A DNA stretch of 64,000 bases from assembly GCF_001425625.1 (NCBI RefSeq), contig NZ_LMCP01000046.1, forward strand, positions 212,198 through 276,197, written 5' to 3'. The translations under genes and the position numbers were made by a program. Within the stretch, counting starts at the first letter, position 1; each line of letters begins with the position of its first letter. The stretch is from Mesorhizobium sp. Root102 (GTDB lineage Bacteria > Pseudomonadota > Alphaproteobacteria > Rhizobiales > Rhizobiaceae). The notes beneath the pieces are model-generated. The model was not told the origin of the DNA. It was given only the letters and a program-made list of their open reading frames with translations, and searched no databases. Below are positions 11,140-19,891 of the stretch, piece by piece.

Positions 11140-11424
11140 TTAGAACCGCGGCGGACGCGGAGCGCCACCAGGACCACCGGCGGCGCCGGCAGCAACCGGG
11201 CGCGGCGTCATCGGCAGTAGGCCTTCGCGCTGGGCGCGCTTGCGGGCCAGCTTGCGGGCGCGGCGGACGGCTTCAGCCTTCTCACGGGCGCGCTTCTCGG
11301 ACGGCTTCTCGTAGTGACCGCGCATCTTCATTTCGCGGAAAATGCCTTCGCGCTGCATCTTCTTCTTGAGAGCGCGAAGCGCCTGATCAACGTTATTGTC
11401 GCGGACGAGTACCTGCACGGGCAA
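11140..11424 (-). CDS. rpsU: 30S ribosomal protein S21
   Basis: S21 is a basic small-subunit protein involved in mRNA base-pairing at initiation. The N-terminal sequence MPVQVLVRDNNVDQALRALK and the following KKKMQREGIFREMKMR are diagnostic for bS21. At 94 residues it is longer than the E. coli protein (71), with a proline/glycine/alanine-rich C-terminal tail (about residues 72-94) that is usual in Rhizobiales. A terminator follows directly. Confidence 0.98.
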   Translation of the reverse strand: MPVQVLVRDNNVDQALRALKKKMQREGIFREMKMRGHYEKPSEKRAREKAEAVRRARKLARKRAQREGLLPMTPRPVAAGAAGGPGGAPRPPRF

Positions 11425-11596
11425 TCCTGTCTTTCGGGTTTGATATCAACAGGCAAGCGGCCATAGCCACTAGCCTCCGCGGCGGTTTACACCACGAATT
11501 GGGGCGGCTGATAGCAGAATCATGCCGCGCTGTCCACAGCCGAAATGAACTTGGAGGGCCAACCGTAGCAGGTTTGCCCCAAGATCAAGGAGCCGA

Positions 11597-11983
11597 CTAC
11601 GCCGTGGCAAGGTGAAGCCGCTCGAAATCCTCGAAGAACTCGCCGTAGTCGCAGGTGATCTCCTCGCCCTCGGCGATGTCGCGGGTCGCGGTGGCCCCGC
11701 CATACTGCGAAAAATCCGTGTTCGGGTTGCCGGCATGGTTCATGAAGCGCCCATTGTCGACTTCATAGACCATGAAACCCGGCCGGTCCGGGCTCGGATA
11801 GGCATAGCGGTCGAGCAGTTCCCTGAGATGCGAGGGCGCTGCCTCGTATTTGTCCATCGGGATCAGCCGGTCGAAATCGGGATCGAGCCGCCAGATCGAA
11901 GCACCTTTCCTGATCGGCTCAGCGGCGAACACGCCAACGCCCTCGATCGCGCTCGCAGCCACATAGGTTCTGATCAGCATCAT
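11597..11983 (-). CDS. SET-domain protein (putative lysine methyltransferase)
   Basis: The protein (about 128 residues) is almost entirely a minimal SET domain. Visible motifs are GVGVFAAEPIRKG near the start, GRFMNHAGNPNTD (the NHxxxPN S-adenosylmethionine-binding motif) and the C-terminal EGEEITCDYGEF, which supplies the catalytic tyrosine. The family transfers methyl groups to lysines; the target of small bacterial SET proteins is unknown. The start is uncertain: ATGs at 11983 and 11980 are adjacent, neither has a strong ribosome-binding site, and the frame is open to 12058. Confidence 0.8.
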   Translation of the reverse strand: MMLIRTYVAASAIEGVGVFAAEPIRKGASIWRLDPDFDRLIPMDKYEAAPSHLRELLDRYAYPSPDRPGFMVYEVDNGRFMNHAGNPNTDFSQYGGATATRDIAEGEEITCDYGEFFEDFERLHLATA

Positions 11984-12111
11984 GTTTGCAGGACCGGTTT
12001 TGACAAGATGACCCGTTTCGACAGCAAACGGCATCGCCAAATCGCGGCGAAAAAGCAAGACCGGCCGTCTGCCTGCCGGCTATGAACATGCCCGTTCGCC
12101 GTGAAAATCCA

Positions 12112-12867
12112 TCACGTCCGGTTGATCGACACGCCGCCATCGGCCAGCAGTGCCGTTCCTGTGGTGAAGCTCGAGGCGTCGGAAGCGAGGTAGAGCGCCG
12201 AACGGGCGATCTCCTCGGGCGCAGCGACACGCTTCAATGCATGCAGACCTTCGACGAAGGCCCGCGTCCCGGAGTCTTGAAGGTTGCTGCCGGCGTGTCG
12301 GTGCCGCCGGGCAGCAGCGCGTTGACCCGTACGCCTTTCGGGTCGTATTCGGCGGCAAGCACCTGCGTCAACCCGATCAGGCCTGCCTTGCTTGCGGCAT
12401 AGCTGGTCATGCCGGGCATGCCGATGGTGTGGCCGACGAAGGTGGAGGTGAAGATCAGCGAACCGCCGCCGCGCTCGATCATCGCCGGCACCTGGTATTT
12501 CGCGCCGACAAACGCGCTGGTGAGATTGGTGTCGAGCGTCTCGCGCCAGCCTTCCAGCGACAGTTCCGAAATCGTCCCATCTGGCCGACGGCGCCGGCAT
12601 TGTTGAAGGCGACGTCGAGTCCACCGAACCCTTCGACCGCCAGATCGACAAGGGCCTTTGCATAGGCTTCTCCCTGACATCGCCGGCAAGGGCGACCGCC
12701 GTGCCATCGGCGTCCGCGATTTCGGCGACAAGCGCATCGAGCTCGGTCTGCCGGCGGGCGGCGACGACGACCTTGGCGCCTTCCCCGGCAAAGAGTTTGG
12801 CGGTGGCGCGGTCGATGCCGGAGCTGGCGCCGGTGACGATGGCGACCTTGTTGGCGAGTGCGAACAT
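12112..12867 (-). pseudogene. Short-chain dehydrogenase/reductase with three frameshifts
   Basis: Pieces of one SDR protein appear in order but in shifting frames: the Rossmann motif VTGASSGIDRA at the start, NNAG in the second piece, SYAASKAGLIGLTQ (the YxxxK active site) in the third, and ALYLASDASSFTTG with the C-terminus in the fourth. The breaks lie at short C runs on the plus strand at 12672-12674, 12576-12578 and 12268-12270. Adding a single G on the coding strand at each one restores conserved sequence, so errors in the read are more likely than true decay. The ATG at 12867 has AAGGA upstream. The product would be an NAD(P)-dependent oxidoreductase of unknown substrate. Confidence 0.85.
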
Positions 12868-13088
12868 TTTCTGCATCCTTGGTATTTGCGCTGGCTTCAC
12901 CGGCAGTTGGGGTGCTTGGTCGCGGATCGAGGCAAGACGAGCCACCCGATACCCGCCAAGATGCTGGAAAGCACCGAGGCGCCGGATGCGTCTTTTTCGT
13001 CGCGGCGCAAAACGGCAAGCGCCGTCGCAAACAGCGCAAGGGTGGAAGCCCGGTTTCGCTAGTGATACACCTCGCGCGCCGGGACCGA

Positions 13089-14378
13089 ATGAATGCCCGG
13101 CCGCTATTCGCGAGGCTCGAGACGTTGAAGAAATATTCGGTATTCGCCATCGCCCGCGAGGCCATGCGCGGCCATAAGGGCTGGGAGGAACAATGGTCCT
13201 CGCCGGAGCCCAGGAAAGAATACGACGTCATCATCGTCGGCGCCGGCGGCCATGGCCTGGCCACCGCATACTATCTCGCCACGGTGCACGGCATCACCAA
13301 TGTCGCGGTGCTGGAAAAGGGCTGGCTTGGCGGTGGCAACACCGGCCGCAACACCACCATCATCCGCTCCAACTACCTCTATGACGAGAGTGCCGGCATC
13401 TACGACCACGCGCTGAAGCTGTGGGATGGGCTGAGCCAGGAGCTCAACTACAACGTCATGTATTCGGCGCGCGGCGTCATGATGCTCGCCCACAATGTGC
13501 ACGACGTGCAGGTGCTGAAGCGCCACGTCCACGCCAACCGGCTGAACGGCATCGACAATGAATGGCTGTCGCCGGAGCAGGCAAAGGAATTCTGCCCGCC
13601 GCTCAACACATCCAAAGACGCGCGCTATCCGGTCGTCGGTGCGGCGTTGCAGCGTCGCGGCGGCACGGCGCGCCACGATGCGGTCGCCTGGGGCTATGCG
13701 CGCGGCGCCTCGGCGCGCGGCGTCCACATCGTCCAGAATTGCGAGGTCACCGGCGTCAAGCGGGCCGCCAATGGTGCCGTCATGGGCGTCGACACGACGC
13801 GCGGCTTCATCGGTGCGAAGAAGGTCGGTGTTGTTGCCGCCGGCCATTCCTCAGTCATCATGAACATGGCCGGCGTGCGGATGCCGCTGGAGAGCTATCC
13901 GCTGCAGGCGCTGGTGTCGGAGCCGGTCAAGCCGGTGGTTCCCTGCGTGGTGATGTCGAACACGGTGCACGCCTATATCTCGCAGTCCGACAAGGGCGAG
14001 TTGGTGATCGGCGCCGGCACCGACCAGTATGTTTCCTATTCGCAGACCGGCGGCCTGCACATATTGCAGCATACGCTTGACGCCATCTGCGAGATGTTTC
14101 CGATCTTCACGCGCATGAAGATGCTGCGCTCGTGGGGCGGCATCGTTGATGTCACGCCCGACCGCTCGCCGATCCTGGCCAAGACGCCGGTGCCCGGCCT
14201 CTATGTCAATTGCGGCTGGGGCACGGGCGGTTTCAAGGCGACTCCGGGCTCGGGCCATGTCTTTGCCCACACGATCGCCAAAGACGATCCGCATCCGATC
14301 AACGCGCCTTTCACCATCGAGCGCTTCCGCACCGGCCGGCTCATCGACGAGGCGGCGGCGGCGGCGGTGGCGCACTGA
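13089..14378 (+). CDS. soxB: Sarcosine oxidase subunit beta
   Basis: SoxB is the flavin subunit that oxidises sarcosine to glycine in the heterotetrameric enzyme. The 429-residue protein has the dinucleotide motif GAGGHG (residues 51-56), followed by the very conserved LEKGWLGGGNTGRNTT. H196 in GGTARHDAVAWGY corresponds by motif to the histidine that attaches FMN covalently. GWGTGGFKATPGSG near the C-terminus is also typical. The ATG at 13089 gives a normal length; the frame is open upstream but that sequence is not SoxB-like. The stop overlaps the next ORF (TGATG). Confidence 0.96.
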   Translation: MNARPLFARLETLKKYSVFAIAREAMRGHKGWEEQWSSPEPRKEYDVIIVGAGGHGLATAYYLATVHGITNVAVLEKGWLGGGNTGRNTTIIRSNYLYDESAGIYDHALKLWDGLSQELNYNVMYSARGVMMLAHNVHDVQVLKRHVHANRLNGIDNEWLSPEQAKEFCPPLNTSKDARYPVVGAALQRRGGTARHDAVAWGYARGASARGVHIVQNCEVTGVKRAANGAVMGVDTTRGFIGAKKVGVVAAGHSSVIMNMAGVRMPLESYPLQALVSEPVKPVVPCVVMSNTVHAYISQSDKGELVIGAGTDQYVSYSQTGGLHILQHTLDAICEMFPIFTRMKMLRSWGGIVDVTPDRSPILAKTPVPGLYVNCGWGTGGFKATPGSGHVFAHTIAKDDPHPINAPFTIERFRTGRLIDEAAAAAVAH

Positions 14379-14797
14379 TGATGGCGCAGATGGCTGTCGC
14401 GATGCCGCTGATGCTGGCGGGGGAACAGTTGTTCCATTTTCCGTCGGCGGACGAAGTGCGCACGCAGCCGATCAGCCGCGCGGGCAACGAGGCGGGCTGG
14501 CCGTTTTCGGTCGACGAGGGCACGCTGGCTTGCGTGTGGAGCGGCGGTCAGAGGGTGGTAATGTTCTTCGAGGGACGACCCGAAGGGCTCGACGAAGACG
14601 AGACATTCCAGCCGCGTCAAGTCATCGTCACGACCGATCCGATGCAGCTCACCCTCGGCAACATGGCGTCCCGCGATCTGTTTCGTCCCGCCGCAAGCGT
14701 GGAAGAGCGCATCCGGCTCGTCGCGCCGTTCGCGACGCTGGGACAGAAGCTTTGCGACCAACCTGCCGGCGCCCGCGTCGGCCACGGCGAATTGTAG
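14378..14797 (+). CDS. Uncharacterised 139-aa protein inserted in the sox operon
   Basis: The start overlaps the soxB stop by one base, and soxD begins 12 bases after its stop, so it is translated with the sarcosine oxidase genes. The protein has a mildly hydrophobic N-terminus and a mixed beta-rich body. I see no cofactor motif or known domain. The classical soxBDAG operon has no gene at this place. It could be an assembly or regulatory factor for the enzyme; position is the only support. Confidence 0.75.
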   Translation: MMAQMAVAMPLMLAGEQLFHFPSADEVRTQPISRAGNEAGWPFSVDEGTLACVWSGGQRVVMFFEGRPEGLDEDETFQPRQVIVTTDPMQLTLGNMASRDLFRPAASVEERIRLVAPFATLGQKLCDQPAGARVGHGEL

Positions 14798-14809
14798 GAA
14801 CGAACCAAA

Positions 14810-15106
14810 ATGCTTCTCATCCGCTGCCCCTATTGCGAGGAAGAGCGCCCGGAGCTCGAGTTCCGCAACGCCGGCGAGGCGCATATCGCGCGCTCGGTCA
14901 ACATCGCTGGCGAGACCGACGACGATTTCGAGAAGTTCTTCTTCATCCGCTCGAATCCCAAGGGCATCATTTATGAGCGCTGGCGGCACATGCATGGTTG
15001 CGCGCGCTTCTTCAACGCCGTGCGCGACACCGTCACCGACAAGTTCGTCATGACCTACAAGGCCGGCGAGCCGAAGCCGTCGAAGCTCCCGGGAGTTGCC
15101 AAATGA
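14810..15106 (+). CDS. soxD: Sarcosine oxidase subunit delta
   Basis: SoxD is the small zinc-containing subunit of heterotetrameric sarcosine oxidase. The 98-residue product has CPYC at residues 6-9, plus H60 and C64 in RHMHGC, which match the known zinc ligands of this family. The body RSNPKGIIYERWRH is strongly conserved. Its stop overlaps the soxA start as ATGA. Confidence 0.97.
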   Translation: MLLIRCPYCEEERPELEFRNAGEAHIARSVNIAGETDDDFEKFFFIRSNPKGIIYERWRHMHGCARFFNAVRDTVTDKFVMTYKAGEPKPSKLPGVAK

Positions 15107-18096
15107 GCGGCGCGTTCCGCATTCCCGGCGCTGGCCGCTTCAAGCAGGCAAAGACCGCCCGGTTTAGCTTCGATGGCCAGTCCTATGCCGGTATCGAGGG
15201 CGACACACTGGCCTCGGCGCTGCTTGCCAATGGCGTCCATCTCGTCGGCCGCTCGTTCAAATACCACCGTCCGCGCGGCATCCTGTCGGCGGGCGCCGAG
15301 GAGCCGAACGCGCTGGTCGAGATCAAGCGCGACGCGGCGCGCAAGACGCCGAACGTGCGGGCCACTGTGCAGGAACTCTATGACGGGCTTGACGCGCAGT
15401 CGCAGAACCGCTGGCCGTCGCTGTCCTTCGACGTCGGTGCGGTCAACGACATCGCCTCGCCGCTGTTTTCGGCCGGCTTCTACTACAAGACCTTCATGTG
15501 GCCGAAAGCGGCGTGGAAGAGCCTTTATGAGCCGAAGATCCGCGCCGCGGCCGGCCTTGGCGTTTCCCCTGACCAGCCGGATCCCGATCATTATTCATCG
15601 CGCTATGCGCATTGTGACGTGCTGGTGCTGGGTGGCGGTGCGGCGGGCATCGCGGCAGCATTGGCGGCGGCGGAAACGGGCATGCGCGTCATCCTCGCCG
15701 ACGAGCAGGCCGAGTTCGGCGGCAGCCTGCGTTTCGAGACCGGTGCGAAGATCGACGGCCAGGACGGTTTTGCCTGGGCTCAAGGTACGATTGCGAAGCT
15801 GAGCGCGATGGACAATGTCCGCGTGCTCTCGCGCACGACGGCGTTCGGCTACTACGCGCAGAATTTCGTCGGGCTGGTCGAGCGTGTCAGCGATCATTTG
15901 AAGACCCCCGGCCACGATCTGGCGCGCGAGCGGCTTTGGCAGATCAGGGCCAAGCGCGTGGTGCTGGCTTCCGGCGCCATCGAGAGGCACATGGTGTTCG
16001 CCGACAACGACCGGCCGGGCATCATGCTGGCGGGTGCGGCGCGCACCTATCTCAACCACTATGGCGTCGCGGTCGGCAAAAATGTCGGCGTCTACACCGC
16101 CAATGATTCCGCTTACGCGGCGGCGATCGACCTCAAGAAGGCCGGCGTCAATGTGGCGGCGATCATCGATTTGCGCGACAATCCGACGGGCCCGGTGATC
16201 GACGAGGCGAGGGCGCTTGGCATTGAGGTCAATTTCGGCCGCGCGGTGATCCGCGCCGGCGGCAAATTGCGCGTTTCCTCGATGACGGTACAGCCGAAGA
16301 ATGGCGGCGGCGAACGCACCATCCCGGTCGATGCGATCCTGATGTCGGCCGGCTGGACGCCGTCGGTGCATCTGTTCTCGCAGTCGCGCGGCAAGGTCGC
16401 CTTCAACGACGAGACCAAGCGCTTCGTGCCGGGCACTTATGCGCAAGACTGCGTCTCGGTCGGCGCCTGCAACGGCACCGACGGGCTGTCTGCGACGGTG
16501 GACGAGGCCTATGCCGCGGGCGCCAAGGCGGCCAAGGATGCGGGTGCCAAAATCGCCAAGGGCACAAAGCCGAAGGTCGATGCGTCGGAGAGTTGGTCGC
16601 GCGGCATGCTGGGTGCGGCTCCCGGCGCCGGGCCGGACACGACGGTGAAAGCTTTCGTCGACTTCCAGAACGACGTCACCGCCAAGGACATCCGCCAGGC
16701 GGTGCACGAGGGCATGCGCTCGATCGAGCACGTCAAGCGCTTCACCACCAACGGCATGGCGACCGACCAGGGCAAGACCTCCAACATGCACGGCCTGGCA
16801 ATTGCCGCCGAGACGCTGGGCAAACCGATCCCGGAAGTTGGCCTGACCACGTTCCGGGCGCCCTATACGCCGGTGACCTTCGGCGCGATCGTCAGCCATG
16901 CGCGCGGTCCGCTGTTCGACCCGACACGCAGCACCGCGATCCATCCCTGGGCCGAGGCGCAAGGGGCTGTTTTCGAGGATGTCGGCCAGTGGAAGCGCGC
17001 CTGGTATTTCCCAAAGGCTGGCGAGGATATGCATGCCGCGGTAGACCGCGAATGCGTCGCGGTGCGCAAGACGGCGGGTCTGTTCGATGCCTCGACGCTG
17101 GGCAAGATCGAGGTGGTCGGGCCGGACGCGGCAAAATTCATGGAGCTGCTCTACACCAATCCGTGGGAGAAGCTGGAGCCCGGCCGCTGCCGCTACGGCA
17201 TCATGCTGCGCGAAGATGGTTTCATCTATGATGACGGCGTCGTCGGCAGGCTGGCGCCGGACCGTTTCCATGTGACGACGACGACCGGGGGCGCGCCGCG
17301 CGTCATGAACCATATGGAGGATTATCTTCAGACCGAGTTCCCGCATCTCAATGTCTGGCTGACCTCGATCACCGAGCAGTGGGCGGTCATTGCAGTGCAG
17401 GGGCCGAAGTCGCGCGACATCATCGCGCCGCTGGTCGAAGGCATCGACATGTCCGACGAGGCGCTGCCGCATATGTCGGTGCGCGAAGGCAGGATCTGCG
17501 GCGTGCCGACGCGGCTGTTCCGCATGTCGTTCACCGGCGAGCGCGGCTTCGAGGTCAATGTGCCGGTCGACTATGGCCAGGCCGTCTGGGAAGCGCTGTG
17601 GGCTGAAGGGCAGAAGCACGGTGCGGCCGCCTACGGCACCGAGGCCATGCACGTGCTGCGCGCCGAAAAGGGCTACATCATCGTCGGCCAGGACACGGAC
17701 GGCACGGTGACGCCGAACGATGCTGGGCTCGACTGGGCGGTCGGCAAGAAGAAACCCGATTTCGTAGGCATCCGTGGCATGGCCCGGCCGGATCTGGTCG
17801 CCAAGGGCCGCAAGCAACTGGTCGGCCTCAAGACCAGGGACCCCAAGGTGGTGCTGGAAGAAGGCGCGCAGATCGTCGAGGACCCGAAGCAGGCGATCCC
17901 GATGAAGATGATCGGCCATGTCACCTCGAGCTACTGGTCGGAAAATTGCGGCCGCTCGATCGCTCTGGCGCTGGTCGCCGGCGGCCGCGACCGCATGGGC
18001 GACACGCTCTACGTGCCGATGCCGAATGGAGTGATCGAGGTGGAGGTTACCGGCATGGTGTTCTTCGACGAAAGGGGAGGGCGCCTCAATGGCTAA
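15103..18096 (+). CDS. soxA: Sarcosine oxidase subunit alpha
   Basis: SoxA is the large subunit that binds NAD+ and tetrahydrofolate and turns the formaldehyde-level carbon from sarcosine into 5,10-methylene-THF. The 997-residue length is typical. In order, it has a ferredoxin-like N-terminal domain (about 15-95), an NAD-binding domain with LVLGGGAAGIAAALAA (about 170-190), and a C-terminal aminomethyltransferase (GcvT-like) half with GFEVNVPVDYGQ and the C-terminal barrel. It starts inside the soxD stop and its end overlaps soxG by eight bases. Confidence 0.97.
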   Translation: MSGAFRIPGAGRFKQAKTARFSFDGQSYAGIEGDTLASALLANGVHLVGRSFKYHRPRGILSAGAEEPNALVEIKRDAARKTPNVRATVQELYDGLDAQSQNRWPSLSFDVGAVNDIASPLFSAGFYYKTFMWPKAAWKSLYEPKIRAAAGLGVSPDQPDPDHYSSRYAHCDVLVLGGGAAGIAAALAAAETGMRVILADEQAEFGGSLRFETGAKIDGQDGFAWAQGTIAKLSAMDNVRVLSRTTAFGYYAQNFVGLVERVSDHLKTPGHDLARERLWQIRAKRVVLASGAIERHMVFADNDRPGIMLAGAARTYLNHYGVAVGKNVGVYTANDSAYAAAIDLKKAGVNVAAIIDLRDNPTGPVIDEARALGIEVNFGRAVIRAGGKLRVSSMTVQPKNGGGERTIPVDAILMSAGWTPSVHLFSQSRGKVAFNDETKRFVPGTYAQDCVSVGACNGTDGLSATVDEAYAAGAKAAKDAGAKIAKGTKPKVDASESWSRGMLGAAPGAGPDTTVKAFVDFQNDVTAKDIRQAVHEGMRSIEHVKRFTTNGMATDQGKTSNMHGLAIAAETLGKPIPEVGLTTFRAPYTPVTFGAIVSHARGPLFDPTRSTAIHPWAEAQGAVFEDVGQWKRAWYFPKAGEDMHAAVDRECVAVRKTAGLFDASTLGKIEVVGPDAAKFMELLYTNPWEKLEPGRCRYGIMLREDGFIYDDGVVGRLAPDRFHVTTTTGGAPRVMNHMEDYLQTEFPHLNVWLTSITEQWAVIAVQGPKSRDIIAPLVEGIDMSDEALPHMSVREGRICGVPTRLFRMSFTGERGFEVNVPVDYGQAVWEALWAEGQKHGAAAYGTEAMHVLRAEKGYIIVGQDTDGTVTPNDAGLDWAVGKKKPDFVGIRGMARPDLVAKGRKQLVGLKTRDPKVVLEEGAQIVEDPKQAIPMKMIGHVTSSYWSENCGRSIALALVAGGRDRMGDTLYVPMPNGVIEVEVTGMVFFDERGGRLNG

Positions 18097-18673
18097 GGCC
18101 GCTGCAAGCAAGACGGCTCCGGCTGCATCGCCTTCGGTCGAGCGCCGTCCGGCGCTGGCTGGACGCAGCACCGCCGCGACCGGCGTGAAGGTCGAGGTAT
18201 TGCCGTCGGCCGAGCGCATTTCATTACGTGCGCCGGAGGCTTCGGTCGCGGCGCTTTCGAAGGCGCTCGGCGTGACGTTGCCAAAAAAGCCGAAGACATC
18301 CGCCTCGAAGGGCAAACGTACCGCTTTGTGGCTCGGCCCCGACGAATGGCTTGTTATCGACGAGGCCGGTAATGATCCGCTCGCCGATTGTGCCGGGGTT
18401 GCCGCGTTGCATTCGGCGGTCGGCATCTCGCATCGCAACATCGCGATTGCCGTGACGGGCGCGGGCGCAGCGGCGACGATCAATGCGGGCTGCCCGCAGG
18501 ACCTGTCGCTCGACGCCTTTCCGGTGGGAGCAGCGTCGCGCACCATCCTGGGCAAGGCGGAGATCGTGGTGTTGCGCACGGCAGTGGACGCCTTCCGGGT
18601 TGAATGCTGGCGTTCCTTCTCGGACTATGTTTTTACTTTCCTGTCCGAGGGATCGCGGGACGCGGCGGTCTGA
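18089..18673 (+). CDS. soxG: Sarcosine oxidase subunit gamma
   Basis: SoxG completes the heterotetramer. The 194-residue product has the family pattern LWLGPDEWLVI, the segment HSAVGISHRNI, and LDAFPVGAASRTILGKAEIVVLR near the C-terminus. It overlaps the end of soxA by eight bases and closes the operon soxB-ORF-soxD-soxA-soxG. Confidence 0.93.
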   Translation: MAKAAASKTAPAASPSVERRPALAGRSTAATGVKVEVLPSAERISLRAPEASVAALSKALGVTLPKKPKTSASKGKRTALWLGPDEWLVIDEAGNDPLADCAGVAALHSAVGISHRNIAIAVTGAGAAATINAGCPQDLSLDAFPVGAASRTILGKAEIVVLRTAVDAFRVECWRSFSDYVFTFLSEGSRDAAV

Positions 18674-18732
18674 ACTCGGAACGTTCTGCAGGGCACGCTC
18701 GTTCTGCATCCGCACGCCGAGGGAGAATGCCG

Positions 18733-18963
18733 ATGCCGTCGAATTCCGCGCCCAAGTCGCCGGTCAAAAAGACATCGGCCGTCCGTTCGCTCGAACATGA
18801 GCGGCACGGAGCGCCGAGCGCCGAAGAGGAACTCGAGGAGGGGCTGGAAGATACGTTCCCGGCCAGCGATCCGATATCCATCACCGGCACGTCCATTTCC
18901 GGCGCGCCCGCGAAACCGGGCAAGGCCAAGACCGTGCCGGGGCGCAAGAAGCGCAAGACGTAG
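18733..18963 (+). CDS. Small conserved protein with LEEGLEDTFPASDP motif
   Basis: The predicted 76-residue protein has a basic N-terminus, the acidic core EEELEEGLEDTFPASDPISI, and a very basic tail (GRKKRKT). This core is a recurring motif in small uncharacterised proteins of Rhizobiales; no function is known to me. GGGAG at 18721-18725 is seven bases from the ATG at 18733 and only one base from an in-frame ATG at 18727, so 18733 is preferred. It sits 59 bases after soxG and may be read through from that operon. Confidence 0.7.
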   Translation: MPSNSAPKSPVKKTSAVRSLEHERHGAPSAEEELEEGLEDTFPASDPISITGTSISGAPAKPGKAKTVPGRKKRKT

Positions 18964-19039
18964 TTTCCATCGGGCCAGACGGCATCGGACCTTCTCAATC
19001 CCATTGGACATGCTATTTAAAGCGCTTTGGGAGATGAAA

Positions 19040-19825
19040 ATGCCGACAAAAGCGATCGTTTGGGGCGAGAATGTCCACGAGCAGACCAATGCCGCCGTGC
19101 GCGACCTCTATCCTTTGGGCATGCATGGCACCATTGCCGCTGCGCTCAACCAGGACAAGGGCATCGAGGCGACCACCGCCACCTTGCAGGAGCCTGAGCA
19201 CGGCTTGAGCGAGAAGCGCCTGGCGGCCACCGACGTGCTTTTGTGGTGGGGCCACGCGGCACATGGCGAGGTCAAGGACGAGATCGTCGAACGGGTGCAG
19301 AAGCGGGTGTGGGAAGGCATGGGCCTGATCGTGCTCCATTCCGGCCACTATTCGAAGATTTTCAAGCGGCTGATGGGCACGCCTTGTTCGCTGAAATGGC
19401 GCGAGGCGGGGGAGCGCGAGCGCGTCTGGGCGATCAACCGCGGCCACCCGATCGCGCAAGGCATCGGCGAGTGCCTGGAGATCGGCGAGACCGAAATGTA
19501 TGGCGAGCCCTTCGCCGTGCCGGAGCCGCTCGAGACGGTGTTCGTCTCCTGGTACGAGGGCGGTGAGGTGTTCCGGTCAGGGCTAACCTATCAGCGCGGG
19601 GCCGGCAGGATCTTCTACTTCTCACCCGGCCACGAGACCTATCCGATCTATCACAATGAGGACGTGCAGCAGGTGCTGCGCAACGCCGTGCACTGGGCGC
19701 ACAACCCGGCACCGGCCTGGTCCGGTATCACCAACGCGCCGAATGTGCCGACGGATGCAGCCAGGGAGAAGATCGTCCAGAAGGGGCTGCGCCTGCATGC
19801 TGATGGCGATAAGGGCCTGAGTTAA
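19040..19825 (+). CDS. thuA: ThuA family protein (trehalose utilisation)
   Basis: The 261-residue protein belongs to the ThuA family, which has a glutamine-amidotransferase-like fold and is linked in rhizobia to catabolism of trehalose and related disaccharides through keto-sugar intermediates. Family features are LLWWGHAAHGEV, LIVLHSGHYSKIFKRLMGT, and GAGRIFYFSPGHETYPIY. GGGAG is six bases from the ATG at 19040; another ATG at 19034 is too close to it. The following gene is a Gfo/Idh-type oxidoreductase, the partner (ThuB-like) normally found next to thuA. Confidence 0.92.
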   Translation: MPTKAIVWGENVHEQTNAAVRDLYPLGMHGTIAAALNQDKGIEATTATLQEPEHGLSEKRLAATDVLLWWGHAAHGEVKDEIVERVQKRVWEGMGLIVLHSGHYSKIFKRLMGTPCSLKWREAGERERVWAINRGHPIAQGIGECLEIGETEMYGEPFAVPEPLETVFVSWYEGGEVFRSGLTYQRGAGRIFYFSPGHETYPIYHNEDVQQVLRNAVHWAHNPAPAWSGITNAPNVPTDAAREKIVQKGLRLHADGDKGLS

Positions 19826-19891
19826 ATCGGGGCCCGAGTTGATCGGAACTTGAGTCGATTTGGGGGCTAAGTTGATTGGGGGCTTGAGTTG

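Noticed and set aside
15595..18579. A 994-codon open frame on the minus strand across soxA and soxG
   Set aside because: It is a GC-rich antisense shadow of soxA/soxG, which have clear sarcosine oxidase motifs; its composition is rich in R/H/D/G repeats and no domain is visible.
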